Below are positions 41,560-49,793 of a stretch of DNA of 64,000 bases, one piece after another. Both the position numbers and the translations under genes were made by a program. How positions within the stretch are numbered: position 1 is the stretch's first letter; each line of letters begins with the position of its first letter. The notes beneath the pieces are model-generated. The model worked only from the letters and a program-made list of their open reading frames with translations. It was not told the DNA's origin and ran no database searches. This DNA is from Desulfocurvus vexinensis DSM 17965 (GTDB lineage Bacteria; Desulfobacterota; Desulfovibrionia; Desulfovibrionales; Desulfovibrionaceae), in the NCBI RefSeq assembly GCF_000519125.1, contig NZ_JAEX01000001.1, positions 310,001-374,000 on the forward strand, given 5' to 3'.

Positions 41560-41760
41560 GCCCGGCCCGCCGTGCGCGGGGTGGCCGGGCAGGGTGAACG
41601 GCACTGCGCGCCCCGGGCGCGCGGGCTGACCCTGCCCCGCACCTCGCGCCGTGTGTCGGTTTTCCCGACACGGCAGCCTGCGGCGTTCACAAAACGGGAA
41701 ATACCGATTTTGCCGCCGTTGACGCTGGAAAGACGCGTGCGAACGTGTTACGCCACGGCC

Positions 41761-42693
41761 ATGGAAGACGAAATCCTCGACGCAGCAGGCATCGACCTCT
41801 ACGCCCTGGAACGCGTGCTCACCGTGGAGCGCTACGCGTGGCTTTCCCTGTCGCTGGACATGGCCGCCGTGCTGACCACCGACGGGCAGTTCGAGGATTG
41901 CAACGTCCAGTGGGAGCGCGTCACGGGCCACGCGCCGCAGGACCTGACCGGCACCTACCTCATCGAGCACATCCATTTCGACGACCGCGAGCGGGCCCTG
42001 GCCCAGATGCAGCGGCTCATCACCTCGGACATCGGCTCGGCCTCGCTGTTCTTCCGCTTCGCCTGCGCCGACGGCGACTACCGGCGGCTGAACTGGAACG
42101 TGGTCTTCTCGCCGGACCACGACAGCTATTTCTGCATGGTCAAGGACGCCTCGGGCATGAGCGGCAGCGACGCCCTGGCCTACCGCGACGCCCTGACCGG
42201 CCTGGCCAACCGCATGGCCCTGGAAGACACCCTGCCCGCCATGGTCACCCAGACGTGCAGCCTGGGCGTGAGCGTGGCCCTGCTGTTCATGGACCTGGAC
42301 GGCTTCAAGGCCGTGAACGACACCTTCGGCCACCGCGCGGGCGACGCGCTGCTGGTGCAGGCCGCCGCGCGCATGGAGCGCTGCGTGGGCGACGCGGGCA
42401 CCGTGTACCGCCTGGGCGGCGACGAGTTCGTGGCCGTGCTCTCGGGCTGCACCGCCAGCCGCGACGACGTGGTGGCCGTCGCCGCCGAGCTGGTGGCCGC
42501 CCTGCGCCAGGAGTATCCCCTGGGCCAGGATCTGGTGCGCACCGGGGTCAGCGTGGGCATCGCCCTGGCCCCGGAGCACGGCGAGGAGCCCACGGCCCTG
42601 CTGGACAAGGCCGACCAGGCCATGTACCGCGTCAAGGGCGCGGGCAAGAACGGCTTCGCCTTCCACGGAGCGGACGAAGTCCACACCTCCTGA
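41761..42693 (+). CDS. PAS-GGDEF diguanylate cyclase
   Basis: 310 residues from the ATG at 41761. PAS-like sensor domain at about 30-135 and GGDEF domain at about 140-305 with YRDALTGLANRMALED, MDLDGFKAVNDTFGH and the active-site RLGGDEFVAVL. The GGDEF motif is intact, but the inhibitory RxxD site in front of it is not present (GDAGTVYRLGGDEF). No membrane segment is seen. A GTG at 41737 is in frame and has GGAAAG four bases before it, so the true start may be eight codons upstream. It makes cyclic di-GMP, opposed by the HD-GYP protein at 7637. Confidence 0.92.
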   Translation: MEDEILDAAGIDLYALERVLTVERYAWLSLSLDMAAVLTTDGQFEDCNVQWERVTGHAPQDLTGTYLIEHIHFDDRERALAQMQRLITSDIGSASLFFRFACADGDYRRLNWNVVFSPDHDSYFCMVKDASGMSGSDALAYRDALTGLANRMALEDTLPAMVTQTCSLGVSVALLFMDLDGFKAVNDTFGHRAGDALLVQAAARMERCVGDAGTVYRLGGDEFVAVLSGCTASRDDVVAVAAELVAALRQEYPLGQDLVRTGVSVGIALAPEHGEEPTALLDKADQAMYRVKGAGKNGFAFHGADEVHTS

Positions 42694-42732
42694 CCCCCGG
42701 CGCCCCAATCCGACCGTCCGCGAGGCCCGCAC

Positions 42733-43071
42733 ATGGCGCATATCACCTGGGATGATTTCGAGCGCGTGGAGATTCGCGTCGGCACGGTGGTGGCCGCCGA
42801 GCCCTTCGCCCAGGCGCGTGTTCCGGCCTACGTCATCCATGCCGATTTCGGCCCGGGCATCGGGGTGCTCAAGTCCAGCGCGCGGGTGACGGCCCTCTAC
42901 CGCCCCGAAGAGCTGGTGGGCCGCCAGATCGTGGGCGTGGTCAACTTCCCGCCCAAGCAGATCGGCCCGCTGCGCTCGCAGTTCCTGGTCACCGGGTTCC
43001 CCGACGCCGACGGCGCCATCGTGCTGGCCGTGCCCGAGCGCCCGGTGCCCGACGGCGCCCGCCTGGCCTAG
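42733..43071 (+). CDS. csaA: CsaA-type tRNA-binding/chaperone protein
   Basis: 112 residues, the full length of CsaA. The OB-fold tRNA-binding-domain pattern is visible: [24 protein letters not shown] at the start, [43 protein letters not shown] at about 50-92 and [17 protein letters not shown] at the end. CsaA binds tRNA and acts as a secretion-related chaperone in some bacteria. Follows the cyclase gene by 39 bases. Confidence 0.93.
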   Translation: MAHITWDDFERVEIRVGTVVAAEPFAQARVPAYVIHADFGPGIGVLKSSARVTALYRPEELVGRQIVGVVNFPPKQIGPLRSQFLVTGFPDADGAIVLAVPERPVPDGARLA

Positions 43072-43242
43072 CCGGGCCGGGGGTGCCTTTCCGCTGGCCT
43101 GCGCAAGGGCGGGCTGGCGGCCTCGGGCCTCGGGGCGCCGCGCGCCTGCCGCAGGCAGGGGCTTGAATTTTCCGCAGCAAAGCAGCAGATTGCCGCCTGG
43201 CGCGGCCCGCAGGCCGCCCCGCCCTCAACCCCGGAGCCCGCC

Positions 43243-43869
43243 ATGTTCGGCATCGAGAACTACTTCCTCTTCCTTGGCGCGGGGGTGCTGCTCAACGTGA
43301 CCCCCGGGCCGGACATGCTCTACGTGGCCACGCGCAGCGCCTGCCAGGGCCGGGCCGCCGGGTTGCTCTCGGCCCTGGCCATCACCTGCGGCGGGCTGGT
43401 GCATACGGCCACGGCGGCCCTGGGGCTGTCGGCGGTGCTGCTGGTCTCGGCCACGGCCTACGAGGTGGTGCGCTTTGCCGGGGCGGCCTATCTGGTCTGG
43501 GTTGGCCTGCGCATCCTGCTTTCGCGGCCCGATGCCCACGGCCCAGCGCCCTGCCTGCCGCGCGCGCGCATCTTCCGCCAGGGGTTCCTGGTCAGCGTGC
43601 TCAACCCCAAGGTGGCCCTGTTCTTCCTGGCCTTCCTGCCGCAGTTCGCGGACCACGGCTCGGCCCATTTCCCGGCGCAGATCGTCGCCCTGGGCCTGAC
43701 CTTCTGCACCACGGGCTGGATGGTCATGTCCGGCGTGGCGCTGTGCTTCGGGCGCATCGGCGCCTGGGCCGGGGCGCACCCGGGGGTGCGCCGGGCGCAG
43801 CACTGGCTCACGGGCGGGGTGTTCCTGTCCATGGGCCTGGGCCTGGGGCTGGCCGGGGGGCGCGACTAG
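43243..43869 (+). CDS. LysE/RhtB family amino-acid exporter
   Basis: 208 residues with about six membrane segments and the LysE/RhtB signature LLNVTPGPDMLYVATRSA near residue 16, then AAYLVWVGLRILLSRP and FLVSVLNPKVALFFLAFLPQF. These inner-membrane proteins export amino acids or related compounds; the specific substrate cannot be read from sequence. The gene lies in a run of co-directional genes with about 170 bases of untranscribed-looking DNA before it. Confidence 0.93.
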   Translation: MFGIENYFLFLGAGVLLNVTPGPDMLYVATRSACQGRAAGLLSALAITCGGLVHTATAALGLSAVLLVSATAYEVVRFAGAAYLVWVGLRILLSRPDAHGPAPCLPRARIFRQGFLVSVLNPKVALFFLAFLPQFADHGSAHFPAQIVALGLTFCTTGWMVMSGVALCFGRIGAWAGAHPGVRRAQHWLTGGVFLSMGLGLGLAGGRD

Positions 43870-43958
43870 CCCAGGCCCGCCCGCCGGGCCGTTTGACTCC
43901 GCCGCCCGGGCCCATGTAGACTGCCGGAGCATTCCCCGACCCAACCTGGAGGCAGCCG

Positions 43959-44522
43959 ATGACCGCGTGGTGGATCGCCCTGGCCGGCCCGGCCCTGATC
44001 GGCCTGTGGCTGGCGCTGACGTTCAACGCCCTGGTGCGGGCGCGCAACCTGGTCCGCGAGGGCTGGAGCGGCATCGACGTGCAGTTGCGCCGCCGCCACG
44101 ACTTGGTGCCCAACCTGGTGGAAACGGTGCGCGCCTACGCGGCCCACGAGGCCGAGGCCCTGGCCCGGGTCACGGCCCTGCGCGGCTCCGGGACGGGCGC
44201 AGGGGGCGGGGCCGTGGCCCAGGCCGCGCGCCTGGAGGGCGAGCTGGGCCTGGCCCTGGGGCGGCTGCTGGCCGTGGCCGAGGCCTACCCGCAGCTCAAG
44301 GCCGACGCCAACTTCCGCCAGCTCTCCGAACAGCTCGGGGCCGTGGAGGACGAGTTGCAGATGGCCCGGCGCTACTACAACGGCGCCGTGCGGCGGCTCA
44401 ACGTCGCCGTGGAGTCCTTCCCCTCCAATCTGGCGGCCCGGCTGTTCGGCTTCGGCGCCGCGGAATTTTTCGAGACCCGGGACGAGGCCGTGCGCGCCGC
44501 GCCCCGGGTCCGGCTGGACTAG
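43959..44522 (+). CDS. LemA family protein
   Basis: 187 residues, with an N-terminal membrane helix (about 3-23) and the helical bundle typical of LemA: ARNLVREGWSGIDVQLRRRHDLVPNLVETVRAYAAHEAE, then AEAYPQLKADANFRQLSEQL and ARRYYNGAVRRLNVAVESFPSNL. The bundle faces outside or the periplasm. It is followed by an unrecognised gene and a DUF2207 gene, the common LemA/DUF2207 pairing. Function remains poorly known. Confidence 0.95.
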   Translation: MTAWWIALAGPALIGLWLALTFNALVRARNLVREGWSGIDVQLRRRHDLVPNLVETVRAYAAHEAEALARVTALRGSGTGAGGGAVAQAARLEGELGLALGRLLAVAEAYPQLKADANFRQLSEQLGAVEDELQMARRYYNGAVRRLNVAVESFPSNLAARLFGFGAAEFFETRDEAVRAAPRVRLD

Positions 44523-44537
44523 GCCGGGAGGCGCGTC

Positions 44538-45329
44538 GTGGGCGGCAAGACCCTGGAAGGCATGGCCGACGGGCTGGTGGAAGAAACCCTGGTGGAGGCG
44601 GCGAGCACCTTCTTCGGGTCGCGCAAGGCCCTGGAGGAGGAGATTGAGCTCTACCAGCGCCGGGTGGCGGAGCTGGGGCGCGTGCAGCAGGAGGTGCTGC
44701 GCCGGGCGGCGGCCCTGCACAGCCTGCTGCCGGGCCCGGACGCCGTGGGCGGGTTCTACGCCGCCATCGGCGTGGCCCCGGGGCGCCTGCCCGCCGCCGC
44801 CGCCCAGGCCGCGCCCGCGCGCCTTGGGGTGCGCGCCCCCCTGGCCCTGCTGCCCTGGCGGCGCTACGCCGGGCTGCTGCTGGCGGCCTACGCCGCGCTG
44901 GTGGACGCTGCGGGCGCCTACCTGCATGGCCGCCACTGCGACGGCCCCGAGGGTCGCAAGGTGCAGACCGTGAACCTCGACCAGCTGAACGAGTGGTGCC
45001 GCTCGCTCAACGAGCGCATCCAGGCCCTGAACCGCGACCAGCGCCCTTCGGGGACCATGAGCTTCGTGCGCGGGCTGGACCCGGCCGGGCAGGAGCGCAG
45101 CCGCCTGGCCGACGCGCCCCTGGACGGCTACGCCAGCGGGCTGGACCGCGACCTGGCCTTCGCCCCGGTCCAGTGCCCCGACGCCGAGGCCCTGGCCGTG
45201 CCCGAGCTGCCCTCGGCCCACAAGGTCCGCGGGGCGGTGCTGGGCCACGCCCGGGCGGTGTGGGCCGCCGATCCCGCCGCCGCCCGGGCCCGGGCCCGGG
45301 CCTTCGCCCGGGGCGCCAAGGGGCGCTGA
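44538..45329 (+). CDS. Unrecognised 263-residue protein between LemA and DUF2207
   Basis: Starts with GTG after GGGAGGCGCGTC. The N-terminal part is helical and charged (EEEIELYQRRVAELGRVQQEVLRRA), followed by a hydrophobic stretch with RYAGLLLAAYAALVDAAGAYL (about 115-135) and RKVQTVNLDQLNEWCRSLNERIQAL, then an Ala/Arg-rich tail. It has no signal peptide and no recognised domain. The neighbours are LemA (15 bases before) and the DUF2207 protein (3 bases after), so it is probably part of that membrane complex. Confidence 0.7.
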   Translation: MGGKTLEGMADGLVEETLVEAASTFFGSRKALEEEIELYQRRVAELGRVQQEVLRRAAALHSLLPGPDAVGGFYAAIGVAPGRLPAAAAQAAPARLGVRAPLALLPWRRYAGLLLAAYAALVDAAGAYLHGRHCDGPEGRKVQTVNLDQLNEWCRSLNERIQALNRDQRPSGTMSFVRGLDPAGQERSRLADAPLDGYASGLDRDLAFAPVQCPDAEALAVPELPSAHKVRGAVLGHARAVWAADPAAARARARAFARGAKGR

Positions 45330-45332
45330 CCC

Positions 45333-47219
45333 GTGGGCGCCGCGCGCGTTTTGGCCTGCCTCGCGCTGCTGCTGGCGGCCCTGGGCGCGACGTGGTGCCC
45401 GGCTGGGGCCGCCGAGGCCGTCACGTCCTTCGCCAGCCGGGTGGAGGTGCTGCCCGACGGGCGCCTGCACGTGACCGAAACCATCGCCGTGGCCGCCGAG
45501 GGCCGCGAGATCCGCCGGGGCATCTACCGCGATTTTCCCACCGTCTACCCGCATCCCGCGCCCTGGGCCCAGGCCCTGGGGCTGGTGCGCCGCGTGGGTT
45601 TTTCCGTGCGCGGCGCCATGCGCGACGGCGCTCCCGAGGCCTTCGCCCTCCGCCCCCGGCCCGGCGGGGTGCGCGTGTACCTGGGCCGCGAGGACGCGCT
45701 GCTGCCGCCCGGGCCGCACACCTTCACCCTGGCCTACGAAACCACGGACCAGCTGGGCTTTTTCGCCGACCACGACGAACTGTACTGGAACGTCACGGGC
45801 CAGGGCTGGACCCTGCCCATCCTGCACGCGGCGTGCGAGGTGGCCCTGCCCCCGGGGGCGCGGCTGCTGGGCGCCGAGGCGTTCACCGGGTTCTCCGGCC
45901 AGCGGGGCGCGGCGTTCAGCGGCGGGCCGCAGGGCCCGGAGCTGGCCGCTTTCGCCACCACGGCGCCCCTGGCCCCCGGCCAGGGCCTGACCGTGGCCGT
46001 GCGCCTGGGCAAGGGCGCGGTGGCCGCCCCGGGCGGGGAGGCCGCCCGGCTGGCGCGCGACAACCCCGGGCCCCTGGGCGCCCTGGCCGGGCTGCTGGCG
46101 GCCCTGGGCGCCTACCTCTGGGCCTGGCGCCGCGTGGGCCGCGACCCCGGGGGCGGGGTGGTGGTGCCGCGCTTCCGGCCCCCGGCGGGGGTCAGCCCCG
46201 GGGCGGCGCGCTACGTGTTGCGCATGGGCTTCGACGACCATGTGTTCGCCGCCGCGCTGGTGGGGCTGGCCGTGCGCGGGGCCGTGCGCCTGGACCGCGC
46301 CCCCGGCGGCGCCTGGACCGTGGCCCGCGCCGCCGCCGCTGCCGAGGGCCTGGAACCCGAGGAGCGGGCCCTGCTGGAGGCGCTGTTCGCCCGGGGGCCG
46401 GAGGTGGCCCTGCGCCAGGAGGCCCACGCCGTGGTCCGCCCGGCGCGGGCGGCCCTGCGCAAGGCCCTGGCCGCGCGCTACCGGGGGGTGCTCTTCCGCG
46501 GCAACGCGGCCTGGCTGGCGCCGGGGCTGGCCCTGGGTCTGGCGGCCACGGGCGCCGCGCTGTGGGGCGCGCCCGAGCCGGTGCCCGCCGCCTTCCTCGC
46601 CCTGTGGCTGACCGTCTGGACGGCCATCACTGCGGGGCTCGTGCTGCGCGCCCTGGCCGCGCCCGCCGTGGGCACCCTTGTTCCGGCCCTGGCCTTCGCC
46701 GCCGGGTGGTGCGGCGGGGCGTTCATGCTCGGCGCGACGGCGGGCGGGCTGGCCCTGGCGGTGGTCGCCCTGGCCGGGGCCATGGCCGTGCTCTTCGCCT
46801 GGCTCATGCGCGCCCCGACGCCCGGGGGCCGCGCGGTGATGGACGAGCTGGAGGGCTTTCGCCTGTATCTGGCCGTGGCCGAGGAAGAGCGCCTGAACCT
46901 GCTCAACCCGCCGGACCGGACCCCGGAGCTGTTCGACGCCTGCCTGCCCTACGCCCTGGCCCTGGACTGCGAGCAGCAGTGGGCGCGCAAGTTCAGCGCC
47001 GTGCTGGAGGCCGCCGGGCGCGATCCGCACGCCGCCTCGCGCGGGGCGGGGCTGGCCGCGCGCGGGGGGCTGGGGCCGGGCGGGCGCGGGGGCGGGCTGG
47101 GCAGCTCCCTGGCCGGGGCCATCGCCGCGTCCTCGTCGGCCCCGGGCTCGGGGCGGGACTCGGGCGGCGCGGGCCGCGCGGGCGGCGGCGGCGGCGGCGG
47201 GGGCGGCGGGGGCTGGTAG
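45333..47219 (+). CDS. DUF2207 membrane protein with poly-Gly tail
   Basis: 628 residues from GTG at 45333. Signal peptide (LALLLAALGATWCPAGA), then the extracytoplasmic DUF2207 domain: SFASRVEVLPDGRLHVTETI, EIRRGIYRDFPTVYP and LGFFADHDELYWNVTGQGW. Several membrane segments follow (about 240-260, 395-420, 430-490), then a soluble part with ALALDCEQQWARKFSAVLE. The last ~60 residues are Gly/Ser/Arg-rich and end in RAGGGGGGGGGGGW, the short-linear Gly tail with a terminal Trp seen in this family. Common partner of LemA. Confidence 0.93.
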   Translation: MGAARVLACLALLLAALGATWCPAGAAEAVTSFASRVEVLPDGRLHVTETIAVAAEGREIRRGIYRDFPTVYPHPAPWAQALGLVRRVGFSVRGAMRDGAPEAFALRPRPGGVRVYLGREDALLPPGPHTFTLAYETTDQLGFFADHDELYWNVTGQGWTLPILHAACEVALPPGARLLGAEAFTGFSGQRGAAFSGGPQGPELAAFATTAPLAPGQGLTVAVRLGKGAVAAPGGEAARLARDNPGPLGALAGLLAALGAYLWAWRRVGRDPGGGVVVPRFRPPAGVSPGAARYVLRMGFDDHVFAAALVGLAVRGAVRLDRAPGGAWTVARAAAAAEGLEPEERALLEALFARGPEVALRQEAHAVVRPARAALRKALAARYRGVLFRGNAAWLAPGLALGLAATGAALWGAPEPVPAAFLALWLTVWTAITAGLVLRALAAPAVGTLVPALAFAAGWCGGAFMLGATAGGLALAVVALAGAMAVLFAWLMRAPTPGGRAVMDELEGFRLYLAVAEEERLNLLNPPDRTPELFDACLPYALALDCEQQWARKFSAVLEAAGRDPHAASRGAGLAARGGLGPGGRGGGLGSSLAGAIAASSSAPGSGRDSGGAGRAGGGGGGGGGGGW

Positions 47220-47424
47220 CCCCGGGCGCGGCGGCGCATGCAATGGAACGCCCTGCCGTCATGGGGAAATCCGGCCCCTCCCCTGGCGCGCGGGCACGGC
47301 CAAACGGGGCGTTCCCGGCGCCCCGGACAGCTGGCAGCCCCGGGCGCGTGGCCTGCGCGGTTGCCTTTCGGCCCGCGCGGGGCTATAGCATGGGGGCGCC
47401 AACGCGCATACGGAGAAATGCAAC

Positions 47425-47571
47425 ATGTGGGAATCACTTTCTTTCCTTCTGAAGGCTGCGGCCATGGTCGTGATCTTCACCCTGCTGGCCCTGGGGGCCG
47501 GGGTGGGCATCGTGCGCGCCGCCAACCGCCGCGCGCGCCAGCGCGGGCAGGGCGGGGCCCCGGGCCGCTGA
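47425..47571 (+). CDS. Small membrane protein, 48 residues
   Basis: Open frame from ATG 47425 to TGA 47571 behind CGGAGAAATGCAAC, with SD-like GGAGAA. The product begins MWESLSFLLKAAAMVVIFTL and continues LALGAGVGIVRAANRRARQRG: one membrane helix followed by a basic tail. It is followed 43 bases later by another small membrane gene in the same direction. Short, but the ribosome site and membrane-helix composition support it. Confidence 0.55.
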   Translation: MWESLSFLLKAAAMVVIFTLLALGAGVGIVRAANRRARQRGQGGAPGR

Positions 47572-47614
47572 GGCCCGCCCGCGCCGCAACCCTTCGCCAG
47601 GAGCCGTATCTGCC

Positions 47615-47842
47615 ATGAACATCCTGCGCATCCTCATCAAGGCCCTGTCCTTCGTGCTGGCCATCCCGTTCATCACCTACGGGTTCCTGGGGCTCATCAG
47701 GGCCATGCGCCTGGAGGGCGTCATCGACGACTACATGGGCTTCATCGGCTCCTACCGCAACCCGGTGACGGCGCTAATCCTGGTGGTCATCGGCGGCTGC
47801 CTGCTCTACGGCCTGAACGCCCTGGCCTCCAGGATCCGCTGA
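47615..47842 (+). CDS. Small two-helix membrane protein, 75 residues
   Basis: The ribosome site CAGGAGCCG precedes the ATG at 47615. The product is MNILRILIKALSFVLAIPFITY followed by a loop (LIRAMRLEGVIDDYMGFIGS) and a second helix (VTALILVVIGGCLLYGLNAL). No family is recognised. It is followed 2 bases after its stop by the next small gene, so the pair is co-translated. Confidence 0.65.
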   Translation: MNILRILIKALSFVLAIPFITYGFLGLIRAMRLEGVIDDYMGFIGSYRNPVTALILVVIGGCLLYGLNALASRIR

Positions 47843-47844
47843 CC

Positions 47845-48039
47845 ATGGCCGAGCCCACTCCCGCGCCCCGGCCCTGGTGGCACAAGAATGCCTGGAAGAT
47901 CGCCTACTTCGCCGCAGGCATCCTCTTCATCGGCCTGTCGCGCTTTTTCGTACCCTTCTGGCCGCGGTTCATCATTCTTTCCGCGTGGGCCGTGGGCATG
48001 GCGCTGATTTTCATCCGCCAGCTCGAAGCCGGGAAATGA
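47845..48039 (+). CDS. Small membrane protein, 64 residues
   Basis: Begins 2 bases after the previous stop. Pro-rich head (MAEPTPAPRPWWHKNAWK), then helix IAYFAAGILFIGLSRFFVPFW and a second helix RFIILSAWAVGMALIFIRQL. No family recognised. The coupling to the 75-residue gene suggests a small membrane complex. Confidence 0.65.
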   Translation: MAEPTPAPRPWWHKNAWKIAYFAAGILFIGLSRFFVPFWPRFIILSAWAVGMALIFIRQLEAGK

Positions 48040-48131
48040 GTGCCGGGGGTTGGCAGCCCCGGGCCGGATGGTGTACGGTGACGCCCGGACCCCTGCGCCC
48101 CGGCGGCGCCGGGCGGGGGCCGGGAGGGTGC

Positions 48132-48494
48132 ATGACCGACCAGCGCAGCCGCAGCCGGGTTCCGGCCCGCTTCGAAGCCACCGTGTCCTGGCAGGGGCTG
48201 ACCGTGCCTGTGATCAGCCTGAACATCAGCCTGCGCGGGATGCTCTGCGAGGCGCCCCTGGGCCTGGGCATGCACGCCGGGGACGCCTGCACCGTGCGCC
48301 TGACCCTGGCCCCGGACGTGGTGCTGGGCATCGCCGCCCGGGCCGCGCGTGCCGGGGGCGAATCCCTGGCCCTGGCCTTCGAGGAGATGGACCCCGCGAC
48401 GTTCGCCCACCTGCGCAACCTGGTGCGCTACGCGGCCAGCGACCCCGACGCCATCGACGCCGAGCTGGCCGGGCCCTGCGCGGGCCCCTGCTGA
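48132..48494 (+). CDS. PilZ-like domain protein
   Basis: 120 residues from the ATG at 48132 (GGAGGGTG upstream). The PilZ signature is only partly intact: RSRSRVPARF supplies the Arg-rich N-terminal motif, and SLNISLRGMLCE corresponds to the DxSxxG motif with Asn in place of Asp. The beta-barrel strands (VPVISLNI, TVRLTLAPDVVLGIAARAAR, LALAFEEMD) fit. It is likely to bind cyclic di-GMP or be a degenerate relative. The last gene before a bidirectional terminator. Confidence 0.75.
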   Translation: MTDQRSRSRVPARFEATVSWQGLTVPVISLNISLRGMLCEAPLGLGMHAGDACTVRLTLAPDVVLGIAARAARAGGESLALAFEEMDPATFAHLRNLVRYAASDPDAIDAELAGPCAGPC

Positions 48495-48605
48495 CCCCGG
48501 GCCGGGCCGCAGGGTCCGGCGCCGCCTGCCGCGTCGCCCCATCCATGAGCCCGCGCCCCGCGCCCCCTGCGCATGACCCCGCGCCGCGCCCCGCGCCCCC
48601 ACGCA

Positions 48606-48643
48606 AAAAGGCCGCCGCACCCGCAAGGGTGCGGCGGCCTTTT
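48606..48643. terminator. Bidirectional terminator between PilZ-like gene and rpe
   Basis: Perfect 17-bp stem starting AAAAGGCCGCCGCACCC and ending in TTTT with a GCAA tetraloop, between converging genes. Confidence 0.95.
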
Positions 48644-48664
48644 CGGGCGGCCCCGGCGGCGCGG

Positions 48665-49333
48665 CTACAGGGCCCCGGCGGCGCGCAGGAAGGCCTCGTG
48701 GCGCTCTTTGTAGGGCGGGAACTTGAAGAAGGCCGAGCCGGAGACCAGACAGTCGGCCCCGGCGGCCACCAGTGCGGCGGTGTTCTCGGGCGTGCAGCCG
48801 CCGTCCACCTGGATCAGGCAGCGCGGGTTCAGCCGGTCGCGCAGGGCGGCCAGCTCGCGGATCTTGTCCAGGGAGAAGGGGATGAACGACTGCCCGCCGA
48901 AGCCGGGGTTGACGCTCATGATGAGCACCAGGTCCAGCTGCGGCAGCAGGTAGCGCACGGCGTCCACGGGGGTGGCCGGGTTGAGCGCCACGCCCACCTG
49001 CTTGCCCAGCTCGGCCACGGCGGCGCAGGTGCGCTCCAGGTGGCGGGTGGCCTCGGCGTGCACGCAGATCAGGTCCGCCCCGGCGCGGGCGAAATCGGCC
49101 ACATAGCGCGCGGGCTCCTCGACCATGAGGTGCACGTCGAAGAACAGCCGCGTGCGCCCGCGCAGGGCGCCGATGATCGGTGCGCCCAGGGTGATGTTGG
49201 GCACGAAGGCGCCGTCCATCACGTCCCAGTGGACCCACTTGAGCCCGGCGGCCTCCAGGGCGGCCAGCTCCTCGGCCAGGCGCCCGTAGTCGCTGGACAG
49301 CAGGGACGGCGAGAGCAGGAAGGGCCGGGTCAT
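48665..49333 (-). CDS. rpe: Ribulose-phosphate 3-epimerase
   Basis: 222 residues, the normal length. TIM-barrel motifs are complete: LSPSLLSSDYGRLAEEL at the start, KWVHWDVMDGAFVPNITLGAP, FFDVHLMVEEPARYV, VNPGFGGQSFIPFSLDKI and IQVDGGCTPENTAALVAAG with the metal-binding and catalytic Asp/His residues. It interconverts ribulose-5-phosphate and xylulose-5-phosphate. Last gene of the heme operon, one base after the AhbA gene. Confidence 0.98.
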   Translation of the reverse strand: MTRPFLLSPSLLSSDYGRLAEELAALEAAGLKWVHWDVMDGAFVPNITLGAPIIGALRGRTRLFFDVHLMVEEPARYVADFARAGADLICVHAEATRHLERTCAAVAELGKQVGVALNPATPVDAVRYLLPQLDLVLIMSVNPGFGGQSFIPFSLDKIRELAALRDRLNPRCLIQVDGGCTPENTAALVAAGADCLVSGSAFFKFPPYKERHEAFLRAAGAL

Positions 49334-49334
49334 G

Positions 49335-49793
49335 CTACTCCTCCCCGCCCTGCATGGCGAAATCGACCTTGATCTTGAAGAGCCGGGTGGCGGGCAGGTA
49401 GAGCACGTCCACCCCCGTGGCCGCGCCGATGTCCGCCAGGGCCTGCTGCACGGTTTCGGGGTCTTCGCCGATGAAGGTGAACCAGACGTTGAACTCGTGG
49501 TCGCGCAGGTAGTTGTGCGTCACGCCCGGGTGGGCGTTGACCGTGGCCACGAAGTGCTCCATGCGCTCGGGCGGCACCTTGGCCGCGCACAGGGTGGAGT
49601 GCCAGCCCAGGCGCGCGGACTGGAAATTGGCCCCGATGCGCCGGATGACGCCGGACTCCTTGAGGGCGCGCACGCGGGCCAGGGTCTCGGCCTCGGTCAG
49701 CCCCAGGTCGCGGCCAAGCTCCGCATAGGGCCGCGCGGCCACGGGAAAGCCGGACTGGATCACGTCCAGGATTCTGCGGTCGATGGCGTCCAT
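49335..49793 (-). CDS. ahbA: Siroheme decarboxylase subunit (AhbA-type, Lrp/AsnC family)
   Basis: 152 residues. It resembles an AsnC/Lrp helix-turn-helix protein ([40 protein letters not shown]) followed by the ligand-binding domain (IRRIGANFQSARLGWHSTLCAAKV, THNYLRDHEFNVWFTFIG). These proteins decarboxylate siroheme to 12,18-didecarboxysiroheme together with a second subunit. The THNYLRDHEFN region contains the His expected at the active site. The start overlaps the ahbD stop (TGATG). Alpha versus beta subunit is a best guess; the other subunit is not in this window. Confidence 0.85.
   Translation of the reverse strand: MDAIDRRILDVIQSGFPVAARPYAELGRDLGLTEAETLARVRALKESGVIRRIGANFQSARLGWHSTLCAAKVPPERMEHFVATVNAHPGVTHNYLRDHEFNVWFTFIGEDPETVQQALADIGAATGVDVLYLPATRLFKIKVDFAMQGGEE

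Noticed and set aside
43866-47243. 1125-codon antisense frame opposite the LemA/DUF2207 operon
   Set aside because: LemA and DUF2207 motifs are unmistakable on the plus strand. The antisense frame is a composition effect.
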